A stretch of DNA of 64,000 nucleotides, taken from positions 1,478,357 to 1,542,356 of the forward strand of contig NMRA01000012.1 in the NCBI GenBank assembly GCA_002633005.1, given 5' to 3'. Both the position numbers and the translations under genes were made by a program. Below are positions 47,591 to 59,500 of this stretch, in pieces. Position 1 is the first letter of the stretch; the number at the start of each line of letters is the position of its first letter. The DNA is from Phoronis australis (Eukaryota > Phoronida > Phoronidae). A model generated the notes under the pieces. It searched no databases and was not told where the DNA came from. It was given only the letters and a program-made list of their open reading frames with translations.

Positions 47591-50500
47591 GTATAATGAT
47601 GACGTACCATTAGAAAATATTTCAGGAGCGTTCGATGTCGTTGTCAAATTTTAGAGAACAAACGCTGACTGTAATTCTGTGACGCAACTAAGATTTGTAA
47701 GCACGCTCATTCGATACAATTCGTCATTTTCCGTACTATGTTATAATGTACATAGATAGGTTAAGCTTGAGAAACGTTTTACCTCCAATTCAGACCTTCG
47801 TATTTTGGATTTTAAGGAACTGGAACTGCTTTTTTCACAAGCCTAAAGCCATACAGGCGTACGCAATGAAGGTTAAATTTCTTACCTGCACTGTGACCAC
47901 TCACCACTAACTTCACTTCACGCCTTATTCGAACGATCAATCGGAGAATAAATTTTTAAGCACACTGAAGAATAGCCACGCGATCGTGTTTGTGGAAGTC
48001 GTTCATAACAAAATTAGTTATCTGTCGAAAGCATACAGATTTTTCCTGTCATTTTTTAAATTTTGAAAGCTCACAAAGCTTGGCTTTATTTACGATCAAT
48101 TTTGCTTGAGCGTCCTTAAATTTCTCAATTGCGCATACCTTATATTACGATATAGCTCAAGTGAAAATTTAGCCAACGAGTGGCGAGTGAACTAGTTCTT
48201 AGTTCGAAGTGTGCAAACTCGACGATTTAAGACGTGTCTTGAACACAATAAACGCAGGCCCGTAACCCCGGGAAGAGGGAGGGGGGTCGGGGGATTCGAA
48301 CGACCCCCGCAGAAAAGGTCCAGCCCCAGCCTATCCGATAAGGATAGCATATAGATGGACAACAACAACAAAACTGTTGCAGCTACTGATACTACTAAGT
48401 TAAACTACAATGGCAACTAAGTTATTAATAATTTTGCATTTGCTTTACGTAATCATCAGGCCGTACCCAACTTCGCCCGAATGACGTTCGATGACAGGAT
48501 CATGCAAACGGTTAGAGGAGGCTTTATGTTATTCATCGGCATTGAACGCGCGTGGTGGCTACAACAGGGTAACAATGGAATCTAGAAGTAAATGTCTATA
48601 CCTAGATAGGCTATATAGCAGCGAGAGAGCTCCCAAAAAGTAGTGCGTTGTACCTTGAATGCCTTAAAATCGACCAAAAACAAAACAGCAGAAAGCAGGT
48701 TTGTCATTTGCTATTTTGGTATACTTGCTGGCATAGTACTGTAAAGTGCAGGCACTTTCAAATTTTGATTTGAAGTGGTCGTCAAATGTGTTGTTCATCC
48801 AGTCTCCGCTTTGATTGTGGATTGGTGGATTGACATGCATGTGTGAACACGTGTATGCGTTTCCATTCTTATGAATTCAGTACAGGCCGATGGTATAAGT
48901 ACACTATAGGCAGTCTTCCGTCGTTGCTCAAAAACTAGACATTTAACTACCATGATTTCTTGCATTGAGAAAACCCCATGTTCACATTATTTAGGGACTC
49001 TGTGCCTAATAAAATCTTTGGTCAATGAAGAAAGTCTTCTCTTGTCAATCAAAGCACAGCCTCGCAAACTCCATACGAGCAACAAACTTGATGGAAAAAA
49101 ATCAAATTTACATGTCAATATTTCGAAGGTACACTGCCTTCGAAAGTTCGCAACTTCGAATGTTCACAATTCCAAAACCAGTCCGAGAAAACGAGACAAA
49201 AGTCCGCTAAAAAGGCGCGAATGCACAATTCACAGCTCTGAACGTGGTACCTCGTTTTTTTTCTAGTCCCACGTTTTTTGTTAGTAAAAGGCCAACATTG
49301 TCAAAAATTCGAGCCCCCAATATTTTAGGCTGGGTGACAGTTCATTACTCTGATTGTCTGGTAATGAGTCGAAACTCACGTGAATAAAGTAATCGTTTAT
49401 GTGCCCATTTCATTAGTAACCATTAAAGAGACTGTGCAAAGTTGAATCTAAAACTTTGATTACGTACATTGCTTACAAATGAGCTCAGTTGCAATTACTG
49501 CCAATCGTGATTCTTGAATCTAACTAACGACTCATTCCCAAACAGGGTCAATATCGGGTCAGGGTTGCAGTGACCAATGGCAGTTTTAAATTTAAGAAGA
49601 CTGAATTCGACTCTTTGACTTCGTGAAGACTGGCAGGGACAGGGTAGCATACTAACTACATTTAGTTTCGACCCGACTTTGAGTGTGCGTGGTTCCGGTG
49701 GCTGAGGTTGAGACGCAGTGGCCATAAACTTTTCTGTTACGCTGTGAGTTGATGCGATCTTGACATGGATTTGATGAATGCATCGTGGTTGATAATTCAT
49801 CAATATTCCTACTTTATAATCTTTTAAAAATTCAAGTACGTACCCATTTCGCTTATTCGTAAGACATGCGGGCAATTTCGCATGCGCTGACACATGAAAT
49901 CCAAGCGTTGTTTTGGGTATAGGTACACCACTCAGTGCATCTAATGACCGAAGTATCGTTTATTTTTGCATGTATAACAATACACCCGAGTCCGAAATTT
50001 TCGGAGCAGCGAACCTTCGTAATAGTGAACTTTCAGAGTGAACCTAGTGAATAGTGGACTGTTCCCATTTCCAGCTATGTAAGCAAATTAAGTAACACGC
50101 AAAATACAACCACATAAAACATTGCAAATCACTCTCCGATTAAGTATTTCCGTCCGAGTATGTAATGAGGTATAATCACTCATTTAAGCACGCCTGATTT
50201 GAAAATTTGGCAGGAGGTAACATGAGAACGGTCTCTTTCTGGACCACATTACATCCGAATTTTAGCCCGATTCTTTGCGAGCAACTGTCACGGCATCCTC
50301 ATTTCCGGTGTTACGAATTCCGTCTCATCTCGGGAACAGCCGAGTCGTCGTTGTGTCTATAGATTTCCCTCCCCTTACTTAAACTACGTCATGAGCCTCA
50401 CCAAAAACTCTACAGTTTCGACGTCTGCAAAATATCAAGGGTCCACAGTTCTAGAAATTCGAACCACTCCCGCGCAATTCTGGTTAGTTGCCAGAGGGAT

Positions 50501-53500
50501 GGAGACGATTGCCAAGTTGCCAGTGACTATCCACACAGCCTCGAAATATTTCGTTTTTCCAAAATATGGGTTGCCCGCCAAATATGTTGTATGATGTAGG
50601 AATGTATACGATAATGTGGTACACGGAAACTGACGAAATTTGTGTTGAATCAACTTGTTTTTAAACGTCGTAATTGTAAAGTACACATGATGTTCACAAC
50701 AAACGAAACTATAAGCGTCCAAAAGTATTGCATCACTTTTAAATTATAAACATCATGCCAACTCTGTTTCTTTTTTGCCTTTTAGGATCTGGCATCTTCA
50801 TATCCCCAAAGGGAGTGCTACAAAGTACAGGGTCCATTGGATTGAGTCTATGCGTTTGGGGAGCCTGCGGAATCATTGCTCTCCTAGGTAACTGTAACAT
50901 GATGAGGTGGAAAGACATTTCACGACATCTTCTCGTGCAGTGTTTTTATTTTCTCTATAGAGTCCCATGCAGTAGCTATGTCAGAGCCACGGTGCTAGGA
51001 ATCGAGACCAGTTGCAAAACCCGGGCGGCAACCGCACTCTATCCCGGTGCATTATCCCGGTGCATCGTAATTTTTGTTAACTGTTTAAAACTACCGTACC
51101 GGTCACCGTAGCTTTACTGCGGAATATGTAAAACATAGTTATAAACCCCCAGTCTCATATAGGTGCCGAAATCAATAAGGATCACATCCGGCACACTGCA
51201 ACATGTGAATTGCGCAGTTGCCGTGATGGTTCACGGCTATCCCTGTAGGTCTTGGAACGTCCGGGAAGGCCCTTCGTGGTCTGGGAGGCCAACCCGCCAG
51301 CTTTGGGAAACTTAAGACCACTGCCATGTTCGTCCGTGTTTATATTAGACAGGGCTTTAACGTAGAATCGTCGTGTGAGCTCCGTGCAGGCTACCGTATC
51401 GATCTTTTGACACTTAACGGAACCTGTTCAGTGCAAATGCCTCCAGCGGAGTGCACGTGGCTACTCGATCAATTCAGACCTGCCGCGTGCAGTCGCTAAC
51501 AGTTTCGCGCAATAACACTAAAAAAAATAAGTAAAATATCACTTATCGTTATGAAATTGAACACGAATTGTCCCTAATGTCAAAATATGTGCGATATCTG
51601 GACTTGGAAGAACTGGCACGAAATTCACGGCGAGAACGGAAATTTTATTTTTAGCTGGGTCTGGAGAAATAACGAGTTCTTCCCGAGCACAGAGATCACT
51701 TCTAAACTGGGTGAGGAACAAGATAAAAGCGCTATAAATAACGTCACCTGGGCAGTAAATCTCAAATATCGCTAAAACGGTAAGATGTGGAAAGAAACGT
51801 GTTCCAAAGGCTGATAGCGCTTGTAAAAATCTGTCCACATGTCACATTTTATACAGATCCGTCAGCAGACGCCGAAGATACGATGAAAAACTCATTTCTT
51901 TGGAGACCAGTCCTCGGAAAATTTCGAATAACTCGAGAACGGCAAGAGGTACAAAAAAACAAATGAGGAACTCCCGATAGCTCTGTCGATGATTTATCCA
52001 AAGAAAAAATCAGAAAAATCCGAAAAGAAACAACGGAGCTATTGCTCCGCAAACGAAAAAAGGGAAAATGGCCGCCATAGCGCCATCTTGTATCCTATTT
52101 CAACAGAAAACAATAGGTATCGAGCCATTTACAAAACGTATGCTGTGTGAGTACATTTCACGTTGATCCGATAAGAATTGAAGAGCAACACATGGTGAAA
52201 TAAAAAATAAAGGTGAGATTGACGACGAAATCAAAAACATAAACAATCATGACACTGACGCTTGTTGCACTAATGTATTAAATAGCCCTTGATAAAATAT
52301 ATTTACAAACCACATTTGAAAGTGTTCTACAAAGGATCGCAGAGTTTAAGACCTCCACAAACATAATTCGAAAAATGGTCGTCACAGCTTCATCTTGCGT
52401 CCGATTTCTCCTAAGAACAAAGATCCTCATTCTACTGACTAAGTAAATACTGGACATACATTCCATGAAGATCAGGCGAAAAGTGCGATCTCTAGCTCAA
52501 ATATGCTAACAAAGTGCAGTTATAAATAACGTCAACAAAAGAGCAGCCACTTGACCAGTAAATCTCTAATATCGCGAGAACATTAAGTCTTAGCAGGAAA
52601 CGGGTTTCACAATGCTGATAGCGCTTGAAAAAAATTATGGTTCTACCAAATTTTAGACAGACCCGTCAAAGAACGCCGAAGATACGGCACAAAAACTCAC
52701 TTACTTGGAGACCAGTCGTCGGAAAATCTCGAATAACTATAGAACGGAAATAGCTAGAGAAAAATAAATGTGACGCTTGCAACAGCTCTTAGAATGTGTA
52801 CGTCTACGTCAAAAATTGCGGCCTCTATAAGCATTTGAATCTGAATTCGAAAACAAAATGGCCACCACAGCGCCATCTTCTATCAGGATTGAACAAAAAA
52901 CAAAAGGTTTCGAGCCATTTGTGAAACACATGTGGTGTGTGAATTTCGCGTGGATCCCAGAACAATTTCAATCTGTTGCGTGCGAACAATAACCAAACGA
53001 GAAAACAAAAAACTTACAAATTTTATGACAAAGCGACATACCTGGAGAAATTTTATTTTACCAAGTAATTTTGACCAAGCAACATTCTTGGAGAAATTTC
53101 ACTTCACCAAGTAACAATACCAGTTTTATACCGGTAAGATGCCTAAGTCATGATTTGGTTTTTGATTGACAGCACGGGTTTAATGCCACCTTACTGTCTA
53201 TTGTTGTGTGGATAATAAATACTCAGCAAGAAAACAGTAATTAACAGCGAAAATATCTCTCCAGGATAATCAACGATCTGAACTTTTACTAAAAAGTGAC
53301 AGCGAAAATATTTCTCCAGAATATTTAGCAATCTATACTTTTACTAAAAAACGCCTGCCTTTTCCTGTAAGTTCGAAATTGTTATGATTGTGGTCGTCTG
53401 TTTTTCAGCTAAAGTTTCTCGGCGACCCCAAGCTATAAAAAGTCTGGGCCTCTAGTCATTTCAATTACCCCTTTTCAAATCCCCTCTCCCGGCCCTCCGT

Positions 53501-56500
53501 TACCCAGTGTGGACGAGACGGGGGCCTCAATTTTCATTTCTCTTGCTGGTCACAATTTCCCAGCTGCCCCCACCAGTTGCTGCGACTTCTGAGGAGCCCC
53601 TGTGACGACGAAACTTGATCCCTATTTCGTGCGAGGCCCTAAATTGTACTTTTTTAGCTTATTGGATTGCCCCCCGGACACAATTATTTAAATGTACGTG
53701 TAGGGATGAGATGGGCTCCCTATTTTGCGTGGGTCCCCAAGTTATAACGTATAAACTTAAAAGTTAATCACCGGCAATGAAGGTTTTGACACGGTTTTAG
53801 AACCGTGATAAACTGAGTCACCGTAGCTCACTACAGGTTGTGCCGTAAAATTCTGACTTATGCTTGGTTATAGCTTTTAAAAGTACTCTGTAGTAAAATT
53901 GTGATATTCATGCATTACTATAACAACATAGTAACCATACCAATTGTTAGTGAACATGCCAAAAATTTAATTTGTTTCAAATGGAATCTATCTTGTTTCT
54001 TGAATTTAACTGGTTATGAAACTTTGTGTACGGATTACGCCGGTACGGTATACTGTTTTTCCCGTAACGTTCATCCCGAATTTCACTATGCTTGTTTGTG
54101 AGAAATGTGCTTAAGACTCTACAGAGTGGAATGAAAAGAACAGGACGTGGCGCATACATGTGCAATGTTCATTCCAAAATTTGTGAGGCAACTGGTAAAA
54201 TCAGGACTAGTTTAAGAAATCTCGTGGTACGTTTGCTTCGAAATAATGACAGACATGTTTCCCCATGTAGGGTCCATGTGCTTTATTGAACTTGGCGTGA
54301 TGATACCACGCTCTGGTGGCGGGTACGCGTATGTGATGGAAGCATTTGGCCCAGTGTTTGCCTTCCTCGTCATCTGGGTGTCTGTACTGGTCATTCAGCC
54401 TTCTAGTATGGCAATTATGTGTATGACATTTGCCGAATATGCGTTGGCTCCAATCTTTGACGCATGTGGGCCGCCACGTCTGATTACCAAGTTAGTCGCA
54501 GCAGCCGCCATTTGTGAGTATCGCACCCATTGTCACCATGCACAATGTTACTGGAATGTTTTGCTGTGCACTCGCTAACTGCTGCCCTAGTCTCGAACCC
54601 AGAATCTACTTAGCATTTGCATCTGGTGAAGTTATTAGATATCTGGTTGTTGATTGATCAATTAAGAATTAGGTCCGCCGTATTATCGACTTGTTTGTGT
54701 ACAAAAATTTATTGAACTTGAAATTCATATTTTAGAACCTTACGTTTATGTAGGACCAAATTTGACTAAGTTCGGAAATCATGTTAAAGATGTCTGATTG
54801 AATTTATATGAAAATTTCATATAGTGGACTTCATACACTGTTCTCGGCCAATACGGTATGAGGAGCTTTTTAAAATGCTCCACATCTACGTGTGGGGCTA
54901 TCAAATTGGGATTTTAACGATTTTCATGAAAAACGCTAAAGATTGCATAAAACCCAAACTGAATGATAATTTGGAAAAGTGTTAACAGCTTTTTTGAGGT
55001 TCCATCTTGAACATCTCTGTCAATAAAATTTGTTCATATTATTCATTCCGTTGTTTTGCTATCAATGTATCTTTCCCTTTTTGCTAAATTTTATCAAAAA
55101 GACATCGTCACATGGCCCAATTAATGATTGACTGTTAAAAAGTCATAAAGGAAATTTTGCAGGCTTGCCTCTTTCATGAAATATTTACTTTTACTGAGTT
55201 AAAATCTATAGTTTTGAAGATATCTGGATACATACATAGACATGCCAATGAGGTTCTGTGCTGTAATGGGGCGTAGGCGCACGTAGGCGCAGCCAACCAC
55301 CTTTTGGCATTTGAACGTAGCGCCTACGCACCGTAAGTTACGTTCAGTGCTCAAGGTGATACGGTGGGCTTTGGGCGCCTACTTACCTCGAATTTTGCCA
55401 CTACAGCACTGATGAGGTTCTACACAACCTTAACCAGCGTAACTATATGTCCCACATGATAACGCGCCCACTGCTCATAAATGGCGCTCGAGTAGAACAC
55501 TTGTTTTGTTTGCAGTAGGCTTATACCTATGCATCTGTTTTTGAATCTTATGAAGTACAAAAAGTTCAGGATACAATACTATTCTTTGAGCAACAATCAA
55601 GAATATTTGTCTCAGAAAAGTGCAGCAAATAAGAGAAATGATGACTTGCTGTGTTCAAATATGCATACAAAGATTCTACGCAACAAATTAGCCAAATTAT
55701 GAAATAATAATTTTAAAAACGACAACTTATATTTCACCACGATGTGCCAATACAGCATTCAACAGTTCACGACGACAGTCATGTATTTTTTGCACTTTGG
55801 CGTCTCTGTAGTCAGTTTTAGTCTACGTGTTCGCACAGTCAAGATAAGCATAGTAGCGGGAGTACATTTGACCATTGTCATGTAGTGCCAGTCAGGGTAA
55901 TGGTCTGATACATGTATAACGTGCCCGAATTTTGAGAACCAGTTTTATCCACTGAATAATTGGCATCAAACTGGTTCTCAAAATACGGGCATGTTATTTC
56001 AGATTATGGACTATTGCCGTCAGTCAGTGCGACGAATAAAATGTAAGACATTCAGCTATTTGTGAAAAGATACTGAAGTATTTTTAAAAGCATCAGGACA
56101 AATGATTACAAAATATGTTTTATTGAATGAAATTGGCCATCCTCTCTGTCCCAACTGCATGTAATCTGATAAAATTACTTTGATTTGGTTCACTGTCGAA
56201 CTATGATCGTTCGTCGCGCTCTCTAGTGGTCAATACGCGAATCTCATTGAGGAGTTTATACCTATACTCGCTAATTCCTTTTCTCCGTGGTGAAAGTGCT
56301 TGTCTTTACTCAATAGTCACTTGAAATAATCAGCTTCACCTTCTCAGAGTGTTCGCTTACAACTTTCTTTGACTATTGTGGGCCATCCACGTTTATCACG
56401 ATACATCTCACTGGAGCAGTGACACGTATTATAAGACTTTTAATTTGTGCAATGTAAAAGAGTGATTGACCGTGTAAAGATTGTTTTTACGTCAGTGAAG

Positions 56501-59500
56501 TGTATACAAGGCGGTTTTAAATAGAGTACAAACGATCTTTTTGCTCATAATACAATGTGCTGTTACATAGGTAAGCTTTACGAAGTTACCATACAAAAAT
56601 TACGCTTACATCATTATTCAAGCTATCAACTCAATGTAATATTTCTGCTTCATCACCAATTTATGAAGATTCAGGCTTACTTTAGATTTACAAAATGCCA
56701 AACACATGGAAAGTTTGCTCAGAGACGCTAAGGTGCTGTGCGAACCATGCGTCCACCTAAACTCGTTTTGGTGTCAGATGGCAGACCGCAATCGACTATT
56801 ACAGGAACAGGTGGTTATTATATTTTCCTCTCGATGTGACAGATTGTTTTTTCAGGTAACTATTGTTTCAAGTACTTTGCATCAATATTCCAGTGGCGAT
56901 TGTTATCGTAAACTCATACTCTGTCAAGATGGCCGCCAAGGTTCAAGTCTTGTGTACGTTTGCTAAAGTTGCTGCGCTCGCCATCATTATTGTCGGAGGT
57001 ATCATCATGTTGGCACAAGGTATGAATTTCCTGATCTACTCACACCCAATATTTCGTGAGTGAGTTTTTATCGTTAATTATGTAGCGTAAGGGCGGCGCA
57101 CCAAAGGCCCCACCCACTTTTTCAGTGCATCTCCGCCCATGGTCTACGGGCGGTGCACTACAAGGGGGCTGTGGGGGCTATAGCCCCCATCCCCACATTT
57201 TTTCAGTGCTGCGCCGTCCATGTAGCGTATGGGACATGAAACGACAAACTGAAAAAATCAAGCACCTCCTAAATTGCGCCATGTCACCTAAGGCCATTGC
57301 CACTTCTAGGTTCAGTGGGTGAACGCTTTAGCCATTCATGTATGTGATGTTAGTGCTACAAAACCACGCTACGCTACGCAATTTAGAGTTCAAACTCAAA
57401 CTTTTAGCCTTAATGTTGGGTTTATCAACTGCAAACTAGGACTAATAAATTATTCACATAAGTCATTATGTACCCGAGCATAGAATAATGGACACTTATC
57501 TTGAGTTCCCACAAAAGTAGAGTAGAAAATGCCAAACATAATTTCGTGTTCCATTTCGGGTAAAAAGATTAGAGACCGTGTCCTATTTTACGCGCTGGTA
57601 GCGTTTTCGATGGCTGCCAATCAGAAACGTTCCTATTCTGTTTTGGTGGTCGAGGACACTGCAAAAGAAAAGGAAAATTACTGTAAAATCCTGTAGGTGG
57701 GTCGACCGGGCATGCGCACTCCAATTAAAATCCGGAGATTGAGTCGCTGGAGAAAGTGCACTCTAATGGTCACGGACGGCAATAACAAGAACTTGCTTGT
57801 TAAAGATGTTCACCATTCATCGTTGTCTCATGTGATGATGGTAAAAAGAGAAAAGTTACTTACTAGATGACATTTAGTTAGTAAATCATAACGTTTCAAG
57901 CCTGCAGCTCTCATAGCACTGAGTCTTCCTCGTAATCGCAACCCTACCAGCACTAGTGATGACAGACCTAGGATAACTGCTGGGATCCCATATATTCGTG
58001 GATTGTCTGAAAATTTACGTTGCGTCTTCAGACGCTATGAAGTCAAAGCCTATTTTAAACCCATTAACACTCTTTGCAGTCATCTAGTTAAACTTAAGGA
58101 CTTCACCCCATTTGGCAAACAGTCGTATGTTGTTTATCAGATCCAGTGTGACAAGGATCCTTCGCACGTATACATCGGTGAAATCAAACGTGCTCTCGGC
58201 ACCCACTTTACCGAACACAAAAAAGACAAACTCATGGCCCCCTTGCCCCAACTCTAAATACGCCACTGATTTACACTAAACAACTAAACAGTGCTATCCC
58301 CGTAACCAGGCACTGCAACTTCCTCCCATTTACGGCAAGGTAGTACTTCCAGTTTCACAACGGAGGGAGGATCAGTCATGTGATCAAGGGCCTGAGCTTT
58401 AGGGTTGAAACGTTATGCTTAACTAATTTAACTTAATGTGTTCGAGGAAGTAACTTCACTCGTTTTTGCCAAGAATTTTTTGAGCATGGGGATGTGTGTC
58501 ACGTGACAATTGGCGCCTTTTTACCTGTAACCATGAGACAATAAGCACACAATAGGGATACTTGGTGGTCAGCACAGTCTAACCACAGCGTAATTTGTTC
58601 GTTTATTTTTTTCCAACTTCTTCAGGTCGCACTGAACATCTAGCTACTGGATTTGAAGGAACTAACCCAAACCCGTCTTTGATTGCATTATCGTTTTACA
58701 ACGGACTTTGGGCATATGAAGGTTGGAGCAGCCTCAACTTCGTCACGGAGGAATTAAAGAATCCTGTTAAGTAAGTAAGGACAGAAATAGCGTGTGTGAA
58801 AATGTGTTACGACTGAGGAGGTAGTAAAATAGTTCCTAACACTGGCTCGTCGTCTCTGTTCTTTTCTGGGTCATGATTGGTCATAAAATGACGCCGAATA
58901 ACGTAGCGACGATAGCTCACCCTCTCATCAAGGGCACAGGTAAGTTTAATTCCTTGAGTATGTCCAACCAGAAGCGGCAACATCTTTATAAGCTCATTCT
59001 CCGCGTATACTGTCCTGGTGTTAGTTCATAGTTAGTAAGTGCGCAGCACTAACCTTATCGTACAAACTGTACACTTGTTTTGTCTTCTACTGCTTATAGG
59101 ATACTTAGAATAATTCATTAGGTGCGAAATAATAACAAACAGATGTAATAGTCATTTTTTCTACAACCTTTTCAAATGCAAAAGTAACGACAACTATCAG
59201 ACTAGTCAGGCCACGTGACTTTTCAACTAATGAAGTCAATGTAGTCAGGAACTTGGATGTGTTTTCGACTTGCCGAAGCCGATTGCACGCTGGAGGCAAC
59301 AACGAGGCTAGGGAGGTAGTCAACTTTCATGAGAAGGTCGCAAGATGATAAACATTATGGAAGGGGGCCGGCCACAAACTATTACGACTTCGCCGAACTT
59401 TTGACCCGGAACCCCTTTTGGTTCCAAATTTCAGATTTCTTTCGAACGCCATTATCCTCCCCATCGATCCTCGCCAACTTAGCAGGCACACCCAGTCATA

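Larger units (their letters stand above)
50888..54270 (+). other. Copy C intron 2
   Basis: No gene was recognised. It holds the block shared with copy B (51608-51725), a diverged direct repeat (51735-52240 with 52512-52985), two short direct repeats related to the end of the outer TTAA transposon of copy B (53236-53365) and a C-rich inserted stretch at about 53430-53760. It lacks the nested TTAA elements. Confidence 0.65.

Noticed and set aside
49495-49893. 132-codon minus-strand frame in copy C intron 1
   Set aside because: No recognisable domain, no paralogous frame in copy B, composition like a chance frame. Kept only as a mention.
56706-56966. 86-codon + strand frame overlapping copy C exon 4
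   Set aside because: Wrong phase across the exon, and it crosses the AATATTCCAG acceptor.
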